A stretch of DNA of 64,000 nucleotides from contig NZ_JADIJK010000017.1 in assembly GCF_017355205.1 (NCBI RefSeq), positions 47,412 to 111,411 of the forward strand. The letters are read 5' to 3'. This document shows, piece by piece, positions 1 through 8,250 of this stretch. Source of the stretch: Bacillus sp. SD088. Lineage in GTDB: Bacteria; Bacillota; Bacilli; Bacillales; Bacillaceae_C. Position 1 is the first letter of the stretch, and every line of letters begins with the position of its first letter. The position numbers were made by a program, and so were the translations under genes. Below the pieces are notes generated by a model. The model ran no database searches, had not been told where the DNA came from, and saw only the letters and a program-made list of their open reading frames with translations.

Positions 1-45
1 AAGGATGTGTTGGTATAATTATGAATATGAAAGGAGGGGATGTCC

Positions 46-771
46 ATGCGAAATATGAAAATTCTGGTTGTTGATGATGAACTGGAAATTGCCGAATTGA
101 TTAAAGATTATTTGGAAGAAGAACAATATGAGGTGAAGATTAGCACAGATGGTGAGGAATGTCTGACACGCTTTCGAGAATATCAGCCAGATCTTATTGT
201 CTTGGATATTATGTTACCGGGTTTAGATGGCATGGAAGTATGCCGGACGATACGAGCAGAATCCTCTATCCCCATTATTATGCTGAGTGCTAAAAAATCA
301 GAGGTTGATAAAGTTTTAGGATTGGGTTTAGGAGCGGATGATTATGTTGTGAAACCATTTAGTCCAAGAGAAGTGGTGGCAAGAGTAAAAGCACAATTAA
401 GGAGACATCATCAATTCTCCGCATCTCCTAAAAGTGAAAGTGAAAAAGAGGTACCTAGCAATGAGGTCTTATCATTTGAACAGCTAGAAATTAACTTGAA
501 TGCTTATACAGTAAAAATAAATTCGCAACAGGTGGAATTCACAACCAAGGAATTTGAGGTGCTGCGATTTTTAGCCACGAAGGTTAATCAAGTCTTAACC
601 CGTCAACAAATTTATGACCATGTTTGGGGAGTAAATGAATATGGCGATCTCAACACAGTAACCATACATATTAAAAAAATTCGTCAAAAGATAGAAGAAG
701 ATATCACCTCGCATAAATGGATAAAAACTGTCTGGGGAGTAGGCTATAAATTTGTAGGAGACAGAAGATGA
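46..771 (+). CDS. OmpR/PhoB-family response regulator
   Basis: DNA-binding response regulator that should be phosphorylated by the kinase encoded directly downstream. The receiver domain fills residues 3-115, with the acidic pair D10-D11, phosphoacceptor D54 in LDIMLPG, and the conserved lysine in VVKPF. A Ser/Lys/Glu-rich linker leads to a C-terminal winged helix ending in WGVGYKF. I chose the ATG at 46 because AGGAGGGG at 32-39 is six bases upstream; an in-frame ATG at 40 has no room for a ribosome site. The stop overlaps the next gene by 4 bases. It closely resembles the second regulator at 4595, which suggests duplication. The family call is secure; the signal sensed is unknown, though the nearby exporter suggests cell-envelope or peptide stress. 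Confidence 0.93.
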   Translation: MRNMKILVVDDELEIAELIKDYLEEEQYEVKISTDGEECLTRFREYQPDLIVLDIMLPGLDGMEVCRTIRAESSIPIIMLSAKKSEVDKVLGLGLGADDYVVKPFSPREVVARVKAQLRRHHQFSASPKSESEKEVPSNEVLSFEQLEINLNAYTVKINSQQVEFTTKEFEVLRFLATKVNQVLTRQQIYDHVWGVNEYGDLNTVTIHIKKIRQKIEEDITSHKWIKTVWGVGYKFVGDRR

Positions 772-1820
772 GATTAGGGGTAAAAGGAAAACTAATCTTG
801 TCTTTTTCATCTATGTTCCTGTTTCCGATAGTGGTTGCGCTACTTTCCGGAGTTTATTCGAATAATAGTATCAGCTTTAGAAGCCTTCTTCCACTTCTTC
901 TTGCATTGCTTATCCCTTTTGTCATCGGTGCATGGATTACTGGATGGGTGATTTCACGAAATATTTTGGCTCCACTTGGTGAATTAGGGCATGCAACCAA
1001 AAAGATTCGCGAGGGGAATTTTGATTTTGTAATTTCCTATCAGGAAAATGATGAGATGGGTGATTTATCTCATGCATTTAATGAAATGAAAGAGGAGTTA
1101 AAGGAATTAAGGGAAAAACAAGCTGCGCATGAAACAGCACGTAAAGAATTAATCGCCAGTATTTCACATGATTTGCGTACACCGATGTCATCGATTAAAG
1201 GCTACGTAGAAGGATTACAGGATGGCATCATTCATGATGAAGAACGATTTCAGCGCTATATTTCGGTGATTAAAAATAAAACAGAAAATCTGGATCACCT
1301 AATCGAAGCCCTTTTCCAATACTCGCAATTAGATATGAACAATACAGAAGAAGTCTTTTCCGTTTGGAATGCTGCAGAATTATTGGAAACAATTATCCAC
1401 CCAATGAAGATGGAATTTACAGATACACCAATTCAACTGGAAGTTATCAAGCCATTTCCAAAGGTTGACCTGTCTGTCAATGCAAAAGAAATTGCCCAAG
1501 TTTTTGATAATTTAGTAAGCAACGCCAAAAGATATGTTGAGACTAAGGGAGTGATAACGATTGAGGGAAGTGCTGATGATCATGCTCTTAGAGTTTCAGT
1601 AACAGACAATGGAGCAGGTATAGCACAAAAAGATTTACCATTTGTATTTGATCAATTTTATCGTACAGAGAAATCTCGCTCCCGTCATTTTGGCGGTGCC
1701 GGACTGGGATTAGCGATCTGTAAGAAAATTATTGATAAACATGGTGGTGAGATTTGGGCAGAGAGCGAACTAAATGTTGGTACATCCTTTTATTTTACGA
1801 TTCCTATTTTAAGGAAATAG
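768..1820 (+). CDS. Sensor histidine kinase with HAMP domain
   Basis: Membrane sensor kinase paired with the preceding regulator (ATGA overlap, so translationally coupled). Two hydrophobic segments at about residues 9-30 and 40-62 are separated by only a short loop. A HAMP linker follows (about 62-115), then HisKA with H134 in SISHDLRTP, and a HATPase_c domain with the N-box DNLVSNAKRY, DNGAGI and GGAGLGLAICKKI. The very short extracellular loop is the layout of kinases that sense within the membrane or through a partner transporter. This fits the ABC exporter operon 500 bases downstream, but that link is inference. Confidence 0.92.
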   Translation: MRLGVKGKLILSFSSMFLFPIVVALLSGVYSNNSISFRSLLPLLLALLIPFVIGAWITGWVISRNILAPLGELGHATKKIREGNFDFVISYQENDEMGDLSHAFNEMKEELKELREKQAAHETARKELIASISHDLRTPMSSIKGYVEGLQDGIIHDEERFQRYISVIKNKTENLDHLIEALFQYSQLDMNNTEEVFSVWNAAELLETIIHPMKMEFTDTPIQLEVIKPFPKVDLSVNAKEIAQVFDNLVSNAKRYVETKGVITIEGSADDHALRVSVTDNGAGIAQKDLPFVFDQFYRTEKSRSRHFGGAGLGLAICKKIIDKHGGEIWAESELNVGTSFYFTIPILRK

Positions 1821-1858
1821 CCATATCTGAACTGATTGATGAGGAGGATAAAAGGTAG

Positions 1859-2074
1859 GTTCACCTACAATACTGCAAGAAGATTGCTCCTTATTTCTCT
1901 AAGCTTATTTTGAAAGACCAACCGAATCCAAAAGTTATTAAAGACTCATGCCAGCCAATTTTTGTACCTACCTTTAATGACAAGATGGCAGTTATTAGTA
2001 AGCTAAAATTTATCATCAAAGAGAAGCTGCAAAAGTGGACATGGCATCACCTCCTTTCTATTTCTAGGAAGTAA
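1859..2074 (+). pseudogene. Unassigned open frame, possible gene remnant
   Basis: A 71-codon frame runs from just after a TAG at 1856 to a TAA at 2072. It has no ATG or ribosome site at its beginning. The translation looks protein-like, with CKKIAPYFSKL, QPIFVPTFND and KLKFIIKEKLQKW. This may be the C-terminal end of a gene lost by deletion between the kinase and the exporter operon. I do not recognise the family, and chance openness cannot be excluded. Confidence 0.3.
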
Positions 2075-2130
2075 CTATTTGCTGCTCTTAAACTTTATTG
2101 CTATGTGCCAATCCCTCATGTTTCAGCGGA

Positions 2131-2156
2131 TGTTCAAAAAGTCCGGTAAAAAAACG
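2131..2156 (+). repeat. End fragment of the GTTCAAAAAGTCCGG element
   Basis: TGTTCAAAAAGTCCGGTAAA here matches the left end of the larger element at 27990-28325 almost exactly. The match fades into unrelated sequence shortly afterwards, so this is a truncated copy or solo end. Confidence 0.6.
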
Positions 2157-2191
2157 GTACTGCGAAAATTATATCGACGTCGGGAACTGTT

Positions 2192-2235
2192 CCCCCTAAT
2201 CTTGGACATGCTATCCAACATTAGGGGGCTTTTTT
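2192..2235 (+). terminator. Rho-independent terminator
   Basis: CCCCCTAAT (2192-2200) pairs with ATTAGGGGG (2220-2228). An inner stem TTGGA/TCCAA (2202-2206 with 2214-2218) stacks inside it, and a T-rich tail follows at 2230-2235. It separates the first two-component pair from the exporter operon. Confidence 0.85.
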
Positions 2236-2330
2236 GCCTCCAGATTCTTTATCAAAACTTTATCATAACCATATTCTCAGCTTATTTTGCTTTGCTATAA
2301 TTTAGCTTATCAAAATAAGGAGATGAGCAA

Positions 2331-3080
2331 ATGACGCAAGTAAATAATGAAAAGTCTATTTTAGAAATTAAAAATTTAAACAAAAAAATTGCTGGTCAAA
2401 CCGTGATCGATAATATTCACTTTTCGATTCAAAAGGGGGATATCTACGGTTTCCTCGGTCCAAACGGAGCAGGAAAAACAACAACATTACGAATGGTTAC
2501 CCGTTTGATTTTCCCTAATTCTGGCGACATATTAATCGATGGACATTCCATAAATAATGATTCCGTTTCAGCTCTTTCCAGAGTAGGCAGTATTATCGAA
2601 AATCCCGCTTTTTATCTTCATCTTACTGCCAAACAGAATTTAAACCTGAGTGCTAAATTAGCTGCCGTCAACGTGCCAAAAACAAGAATCAATGAAGTTT
2701 TATCCATTGTTGACCTGAAAGAAGTGAAGGATAACAAGGTAAAGACATTTTCTTTGGGGATGAAGCAGCGTCTGGGTATTGCTAATGCTTTATTATGCTA
2801 CCCCAGCTTGATTATATTGGATGAGCCAACGAATGGTGTTGATCCAATGGGGCTTCGGGAAATGAAAACATTAATTAAGCGATTGGCAGAAAAAGAAAAG
2901 ATTACATTTCTTATTTCCAGCCATATGTTACGGGAAATGGAAGATTTATGTCATAAAGCAGCCTTTATTCAGAGTGGCAAGATTGTCGAAGAAGGAGATA
3001 TTTCCGAATTATTAAATGTATATCAAGTCACCAATTTAGAGGATTTATTCTTTGCGTGTATAAAGGAGAAGTTAGCGTAA
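2331..3080 (+). CDS. ABC transporter ATPase, BcrA-like
   Basis: Nucleotide-binding subunit of an ABC-2-type exporter of the bacitracin/lantibiotic resistance class. It has Walker A GPNGAGKTT near residue 45, signature FSLGMKQRLG, Walker B LIILDEPTNG, and the H-loop in SSHML. Length (249 aa) is normal for the compact BcrA/LanF-like group. AAGGAG lies upstream of the ATG, and TATAAT at 2296-2301 is a plausible -10. First gene of an operon that continues with two permeases, a regulator and a kinase, all tightly spaced. The substrate is not shown by sequence; antimicrobial peptide export is the usual role of this arrangement. Confidence 0.9.
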   Translation: MTQVNNEKSILEIKNLNKKIAGQTVIDNIHFSIQKGDIYGFLGPNGAGKTTTLRMVTRLIFPNSGDILIDGHSINNDSVSALSRVGSIIENPAFYLHLTAKQNLNLSAKLAAVNVPKTRINEVLSIVDLKEVKDNKVKTFSLGMKQRLGIANALLCYPSLIILDEPTNGVDPMGLREMKTLIKRLAEKEKITFLISSHMLREMEDLCHKAAFIQSGKIVEEGDISELLNVYQVTNLEDLFFACIKEKLA

Positions 3081-3859
3081 TGAAGAACATATGGACACTG
3101 ACTTTATTCGAGTTCAAACGTACACTGACTTCCAAAATGCTGCTTGTCTATACACTTATTTATGCTGCGATGTATGTTTTAACAGGTGTTATTTTTAAAG
3201 CTTACGGTGCGGGAAAAACAGTAGTTGCTGGTTATGGTCAATCATTTCCTGTAGAAATGCTTCAAGCTGGTATTACATTTACAGCCGTATTTGTTGCCAT
3301 TTATGTTGGAGAAATATTAATACAGGAACGAAATAACGGGACAATCAAATTTGTTTTATTACGTTCTGTTACCAGATTTCAATATTATATTTCGAGAATT
3401 TTATCCATCCTTTTATTTTCGCTTCTTTTAACATCGATCATGCTTTTAATTGGTTATGTCGTTGGCATCTCTTTCTTCGGATGGGGAGATACGTTTGTTT
3501 TTTATTCTGTAACTACGAGTGGATGGCAAGGTGTAGGAGTGACTCTTTTAGCTGGATTAGCCTTTGCTTTTGCTTATTTTATTTTTGGTTTGATTGCTTT
3601 ATTGATTTCACAGTTTATTCAGCGAATTGCTACCTTAGCAATGTTGATGGGGTTATCTACGCTCGTCGGACAATATATCGTTATTTATGATCAAGTAAAA
3701 CAATATGTGATTTATGAACACTTATTATTTTTCCACATTAACCTGTTTGAAAAGTCTATTTCCTATAGTATCACCAGCCTGGGTGTACTCGTTGGTTATC
3801 TTATCGTGCTCGGAACAGCAGGCTATTTTCTGTTTAAAAAACAGGATTTATATGTATAA
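3080..3859 (+). CDS. ABC-2 family permease, first subunit
   Basis: Integral membrane subunit for the ATPase just upstream. About six hydrophobic segments, and the typical amphipathic start KNIWTLTLFEFKRTLTSK. The start is the ATG at 3080, which overlaps the ATPase stop (TAATG) and lies behind AAGGAG at 3063. The longer in-frame start at 3056 would sit inside the ATPase gene with no ribosome site. It ends LFKKQDLYV, very like the end of the following permease (FNKQDLFI), so the two are probably duplicated half-transporters that form a heterodimer. Confidence 0.85.
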   Translation: MKNIWTLTLFEFKRTLTSKMLLVYTLIYAAMYVLTGVIFKAYGAGKTVVAGYGQSFPVEMLQAGITFTAVFVAIYVGEILIQERNNGTIKFVLLRSVTRFQYYISRILSILLFSLLLTSIMLLIGYVVGISFFGWGDTFVFYSVTTSGWQGVGVTLLAGLAFAFAYFIFGLIALLISQFIQRIATLAMLMGLSTLVGQYIVIYDQVKQYVIYEHLLFFHINLFEKSISYSITSLGVLVGYLIVLGTAGYFLFKKQDLYV

Positions 3860-3871
3860 AGGAGGGTGTAT

Positions 3872-4585
3872 ATGATTCAACAAGTAAAACATGATATATT
3901 TTATGTATTTTATAATCCGAAATATCGGTTACTTCTATTACTTACCATTTTATTAACAGCAGGTTTAACCATTTACACAGCGGTAAATGCTAACGTAGGA
4001 GAAGATATTCTCATTCAGGTGTTTGGAAGCTTCCGGCAAATGTATTGGATACTCTGTGCTTATTTAATCGCCGATTTGCTTTCTACGGATTATCATTCCC
4101 AAACATTTAAAAATATTATTCCTAAATCTTCCAATCGCAACTATTACTATTTATCAAAAATAATTGTTGCGACATTAGTAGGAATATTTATCTTATTGAT
4201 ACACGTTGTAACGAGCTGGCTTACAATTGGTTCTCTTGTAGCAGGAATCGAATTAAATTATTTTAACATCTCCTATTTTTTATTTGGAGCTATTCTTTCT
4301 CTTCTTTTCTATTCGTCCATGTTGGCTTTTGTCATAGCTATTTCTGAAAAAGAAACAGTTACAATTGGCGTGGCATTGGGACTTATACTCTTGCAGGCAC
4401 TGATGGAAGGTCTTGATCCTGTGATTTCTGCCCATTTTCCGTCCATGTATGTCGTTTCTTTATATGATCTGGTTTCATCTAATTTGTTAACTGGAATCAT
4501 TTCGATTGGCAGTTATCTCATTTTCACCTTTATATTATTTGTTGGTACAATAAAGATATTTAATAAACAAGACCTTTTTATTTAG
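3872..4585 (+). CDS. ABC-2 family permease, second subunit
   Basis: Second membrane subunit of the same exporter, with about six hydrophobic segments. Start ATG at 3872 follows AAAGGAGGG (3858-3866) by a good distance; the GTG at 3866 overlaps that ribosome site. The C-terminus resembles that of the first permease, which supports a heterodimeric pore. It ends nine bases before the regulator gene, whose AGGAGGT overlaps this gene's end. Function by context: peptide-antibiotic export or immunity. Confidence 0.85.
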   Translation: MIQQVKHDIFYVFYNPKYRLLLLLTILLTAGLTIYTAVNANVGEDILIQVFGSFRQMYWILCAYLIADLLSTDYHSQTFKNIIPKSSNRNYYYLSKIIVATLVGIFILLIHVVTSWLTIGSLVAGIELNYFNISYFLFGAILSLLFYSSMLAFVIAISEKETVTIGVALGLILLQALMEGLDPVISAHFPSMYVVSLYDLVSSNLLTGIISIGSYLIFTFILFVGTIKIFNKQDLFI

Positions 4586-4594
4586 GAGGTACCA

Positions 4595-5287
4595 ATGAAT
4601 CAGAAAAAAGTACTTGTCATTGAAGATGATGCAGATTTAGCAAGAATGATAGGGAATTATTTATCACGAGAAAAATATGATGCATCGATATGTGGTCAAG
4701 GTAATCATGCGCTCAACGTAATAAACCAGTATCAACCAGATATGATTCTATTAGATATAATGCTACCAGGGCTGGATGGACTGGAAATATTAAAACAAAT
4801 ACGTACCATCTCCATTGTCCCAATCATTATTATCAGTGCAAAAGAAACAGAGGTAGATCGAATTATTGGATTAAAATTAGGTGCAGATGATTATGTAACG
4901 AAACCGTTCTCGGTGAAAGAGTTAATCGTCCGGGTGGAATCATTATTTAGAAGAATCGATTATCTAAATAAACCCGCCAAACAATCACTGTTATATTTCG
5001 ATGATATCGAAATAGATTTATCTTCAAGAATTGTTACAAAAAACGAGAAAATCGTTCATCTGACTTTAAAAGAATTTGATGTATTAGCTTTTCTTGTCAA
5101 AAATGCGTATCAAGTGCTGAGTAAAGAAAAGATTTATCAGCATGTTTGGGGAATAAACGAATTTGGAGATATCAATACGGTTGTGATCCACATTCAAAAA
5201 CTGAGAGAAAAATTAGCTTTAACACCATTCATTACAACAATCAGAGGAGTAGGTTATCGATTTGACGGTGAAGTAAATGAAAAATAG
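4595..5287 (+). CDS. OmpR/PhoB-family response regulator
   Basis: Receiver domain with E10-D11-D12, phosphoacceptor D54 in LLDIMLPG and lysine in VTKPF, then a winged helix ending IRGVGYRF. AGGAGGT sits directly upstream at 4585. It is co-transcribed behind the ABC exporter and overlaps the following kinase by 11 bases. It is a clear paralogue of the regulator at 46-771 (shared LDIMLPGLDG, SAKxxEVD, GADDYV and WGxNExGD motifs), so two related systems flank one exporter. It probably controls the operon it lies in, which is inferred from linkage. Confidence 0.93.
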   Translation: MNQKKVLVIEDDADLARMIGNYLSREKYDASICGQGNHALNVINQYQPDMILLDIMLPGLDGLEILKQIRTISIVPIIIISAKETEVDRIIGLKLGADDYVTKPFSVKELIVRVESLFRRIDYLNKPAKQSLLYFDDIEIDLSSRIVTKNEKIVHLTLKEFDVLAFLVKNAYQVLSKEKIYQHVWGINEFGDINTVVIHIQKLREKLALTPFITTIRGVGYRFDGEVNEK

Positions 5288-6302
5288 TGTTATTAAGGGG
5301 CTTATTCTCTTATTTCTTGGTTTGTTTATTCTTCCGCTAAGTTCTTTATTATTTATCATGCAGATTAAAGAAGACTACCAAATAATTTTGCTGATTTTTG
5401 TTCTCTTTCTTATGAGTATATTGCTGGTGCTGACCATTTTTTATATAAAAAGACGAATTCTAGCACCTATTTCAATAGTAGCAAAAGAAACTAGGCGAAT
5501 CTCAATAGGGAATTTGGCTGCGCCGATTCATTATAATAAAAAGGACGAAATTGGCCAACTTATCTCTGCCTTTGACAATATGAGAAATGAGTTATATGTT
5601 CAACAACTGGAACACCAACAATTTGAGGTAGAACGTAAGCAATTTATTGACAGTATTTCGCATGACTTGAAGACACCAATTACATCCATTTCAGCATATA
5701 TCGAAGCCTTACAAGATGGAATTGCGCAAACAAAATCCGAGGAAAAAGAATATTTTCGCGTCATACAAAATAAAATTCACCTGTTGAATGAATTATCGCA
5801 ACAATTAAGCTTAAGTTATCAAACAAGCGATTCTGTTTCTATTCAGCTGGAATGGATATACTGCCATGAATGGTCACAACGTTTCCTTCACACAGTTTCT
5901 ATGGATTGCCATACAAAAGGAATCAAAATAGAAACCTCTTTAGATCATTCGTCTTTCCATCATAACTATATGAATGTAGATATCTATCAATTAGAACGTG
6001 CGCTACAGAACATCTTAGATAATGCTTATCGTTATACAAAAGAGCTCTTAGAATTATCGGTCGCAATTCAAGATGATTACATTGTCGTGGCTATTAAAAA
6101 CGATGGTGCAGAAATGAAAGAAGAGTCCTTAGAACAAATCTTTCAAAGATTTTATACGAATAACCCGCAAAACGCTGAAGGCCATTTAGGTTTGGGATTA
6201 TTCATTGCGAAGACATTGATCACTGCGATGAAAGGCGAGCTTGAAGCCACACTTCAAAAAGATGTGATTACTTTTACAGTCTCTATTCCCATAAGTCATT
6301 GA
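5277..6302 (+). CDS. Sensor histidine kinase with HAMP domain
   Basis: Partner of the preceding regulator. Two N-terminal hydrophobic segments (about residues 8-28 and 35-56) are joined by a very short loop; a HAMP region follows, then HisKA with H129 in SISHDLKTP and HATPase_c with NILDNAYRY and GHLGLGLFIAK. The D-box region reads IKNDGAE, a departure from the usual DNGxG, so ATP binding may be weaker. Last gene of the operon that begins at 2331. Confidence 0.9.
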   Translation: MKNSVIKGLILLFLGLFILPLSSLLFIMQIKEDYQIILLIFVLFLMSILLVLTIFYIKRRILAPISIVAKETRRISIGNLAAPIHYNKKDEIGQLISAFDNMRNELYVQQLEHQQFEVERKQFIDSISHDLKTPITSISAYIEALQDGIAQTKSEEKEYFRVIQNKIHLLNELSQQLSLSYQTSDSVSIQLEWIYCHEWSQRFLHTVSMDCHTKGIKIETSLDHSSFHHNYMNVDIYQLERALQNILDNAYRYTKELLELSVAIQDDYIVVAIKNDGAEMKEESLEQIFQRFYTNNPQNAEGHLGLGLFIAKTLITAMKGELEATLQKDVITFTVSIPISH

Positions 6303-6306
6303 ATTT

Positions 6307-6460
6307 ATCCCGCATTAACTGGCAGTAAGACCCCCACTTCAAGAATTCGAGGTGAAAATGAGAATTGTAAGTGGGGGACAACTGTCAGTAAATACCCGAG
6401 TTCAACTAACATTCAGTGGGGGATGGAAAAAAACCCCAACTGAATGAAGTTTCACTTTTA
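6307..6460 (+). repeat. Palindrome-bearing intergenic element, copy 1
   Basis: Begins TTTATCCCGCATTAACTGGC and ends in a hairpin (CAGTGGGGG ... CCCCAACTG) followed by AATGAAGTTTCAC. An internal stem CCCCCACTT/AAGTGGGGG also forms. A second copy with the same two ends but a different middle lies at 46465-46615, and a scrap of the right end is at 8100. Hairpin-ended elements without terminal inverted repeats resemble non-autonomous IS200/IS605 derivatives, which is an inference. Confidence 0.6.
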
Positions 6461-6596
6461 CCATTGTTACTTTAATGTTTGGAACGTCTTAGCTTAAGGG
6501 AAAATAGGCATTTCCGTATTTTGCTACATATATGCTTTTCTTCATCATGATTCATTGACTATGTTGTAAAAAAAGCGCTCACTATCAGTCTATTAT

Positions 6597-6627
6597 TTGA
6601 TTTTCATTGTTGGAATGTGGGTATAAT
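6597..6627 (+). promoter_or_regulatory. Candidate promoter of the hydroxyacid dehydrogenase
   Basis: TTGATT (6597-6602) and TATAAT (6622-6627) with a 19-base spacer. The -10 lies only 13 bases before the ATG at 6641, so any transcript would have a very short leader. Confidence 0.4.
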
Positions 6628-6640
6628 ATTTTGTATAGAG

Positions 6641-7606
6641 ATGATCAAAATAGCAAAAATTTTTATAGCAGGAAAAGTCCCGGAAAAAGCAATAAAGTTG
6701 CTTAACGAACACGATGTTGAAATGTTTGATGACAGTGAGTCACTGATTTCGGAAGAAGAGTTAATACATAAAACAAAAGATATAGACGCTTTATTAAGCC
6801 CTCTTTCAACGCCAGTGACTGAAGGTGTTATTAGTCATGCGGAAAATCTCAAGATTATCGCAAACTTTGGTGCAGGCTTTGATAATATTGCGATTAACTC
6901 CGCAAAAGAGCGGCATATTCCTGTCACAAACACACCTAGAGTCTCAACAAATGCTACCGCAGATTTAACGATTGGGTTAATTATATCGGCGGCACGCCGG
7001 ATTCCTGAAGGTGACGAGTTATGCAGAACAAAAGGTTTCAATGGTTGGGCGCCTTTATTCTTTTTAGGTACGGATTTGAGTGACAAAACATTAGGCATTA
7101 TTGGTTTGGGAAGTATTGGACAAGCTGTCGCCAAACGAGCCAAAGCTTTTGGCATGAACATTATCTATACTGGACCAAGACAAAAGCCAAAGGAACTTGA
7201 AGATCAATTTGGCGCAAGTTACGTGTCTCAGGATGAACTGCTTGAAAGTGTAGACTTTATTACAATTCATGCGCCATATAGCCGTTCTGTACATCACATG
7301 TTTAATAAAGATGCTTTTAAAAAGATGAAATCAACTGCTTTTCTTATTAATGCGGCTCGTGGCCCCATTGTTCATGAAAAAGATCTCGCAAATGCATTAG
7401 CAAATGGTGATATTAAAGGTGCAGCTTTAGATGTTTTTGAATTCGAACCTGAAATCGCTAATGCTTTAAAAAGCCTAAAAAATGTCGTCTTAACTCCACA
7501 TATTGGCAATGCGACTATTGAAACACGAGATGCGATGGCGGACATTGCTGCAAGAAATATTTTGGCGGTTTTAAATGGCGATGATCCACTGACACCTGTT
7601 TTTTGA
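6641..7606 (+). CDS. D-2-hydroxyacid dehydrogenase (glyoxylate/hydroxypyruvate reductase type)
   Basis: NAD(P)-dependent reductase of 2-keto acids to D-2-hydroxy acids. Features seen: catalytic-domain motif NFGAGFDNI, Rossmann motif GLGSIG, NAARGPIVHEKDL with the substrate-binding arginine, and the catalytic His in TPHIGNAT. Length (321 aa) matches the GyaR/YvcT group. I take the ATG at 6641 because the longer GTG start at 6617 would overlap a consensus -10. The usual ribosome site is weak here, and the leader may be only a few bases long. It stands alone between the exporter operon and the hairpin array. The exact substrate cannot be told from sequence. Confidence 0.88.
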   Translation: MIKIAKIFIAGKVPEKAIKLLNEHDVEMFDDSESLISEEELIHKTKDIDALLSPLSTPVTEGVISHAENLKIIANFGAGFDNIAINSAKERHIPVTNTPRVSTNATADLTIGLIISAARRIPEGDELCRTKGFNGWAPLFFLGTDLSDKTLGIIGLGSIGQAVAKRAKAFGMNIIYTGPRQKPKELEDQFGASYVSQDELLESVDFITIHAPYSRSVHHMFNKDAFKKMKSTAFLINAARGPIVHEKDLANALANGDIKGAALDVFEFEPEIANALKSLKNVVLTPHIGNATIETRDAMADIAARNILAVLNGDDPLTPVF

Positions 7607-7702
7607 TAAATAAAAATTAGAAACAATAAGTCTTTAACCCGAAAAAACGAAGGGAAATTGGCATATCTATTCATTTGACAATATGGGACATTTTCATGAA
7701 AA

Positions 7703-8045
7703 GTGAAAAAGATGGACAGCGCAAGTGATGGCTGTCCTTGTTTTCGTGGAAAAACGCAAAAAAGGGGAGGGCGTAAGTGTGGTCCGTTCCCTTTTTCATG
7801 GAAAAAAGCTAAAAAGTTGACGGCGAGAGAGCCGGCCGTTCCCTTTTTCAAGGGAAATAGCTGAAAGGGGGAGGGCGAGAGAGTCGGTCGTTCCCTTTTT
7901 CAAGGAAAAAAGCCAAAAGGGTGATGGCGGGAGAGCTGGCCGTTCCCTTTTTCAAGGAAAAAAGTTAAAAGGGGGAGGGCGGAAGAGCTGGCCGTACCCT
8001 TTTTCGAGGAAAAGAGCCAAAAGGGAACGGCGAGAGTGCCATCTG
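7703..8045 (+). repeat. 52-bp tandem hairpin repeat array
   Basis: Six to seven imperfect copies of a unit of about 52 bases. AAAGGG of successive units falls at 7864, 7916, 7968 and 8020, an exact 52-base period. Each unit pairs AAAAGGG with CCCTTTTT about 25 bases later, enclosing a GGC...GCC core. The first unit instead has GGACAGC/GCTGTCC at 7714-7737. It lies between the dehydrogenase and an ABC operon; any open frames across it are by-products of the repeat. Confidence 0.85.
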
Positions 8046-8250
8046 CATGACCTTACCAACTTGTAGGCCAAAGCCCTTGCTGATATTCGTCTCGCTAACC
8101 ATCAGTGGGGAATGAAGAAAACTTGCCCTGTTGGCAGTCGGCTTTATCAATTTGTAATCTTTTATTATCAATTGTTTATGAATTCAAATGTGGCAGTTTA
8201 TTGTTCATAGCTATACTAAAAGCTACAAGAAACAGAAAGGTAGTGTGTAC

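Noticed and set aside
7703..8045. CRISPR array
   Set aside because: Units are adjacent imperfect repeats with no unique spacers of constant length and no cas genes nearby.
7372..8171. Minus-strand open frames across the 52-bp repeat array
   Set aside because: They follow the repeat period, lack ribosome sites and have phenylalanine/proline-rich translations; by-products of the repeats.
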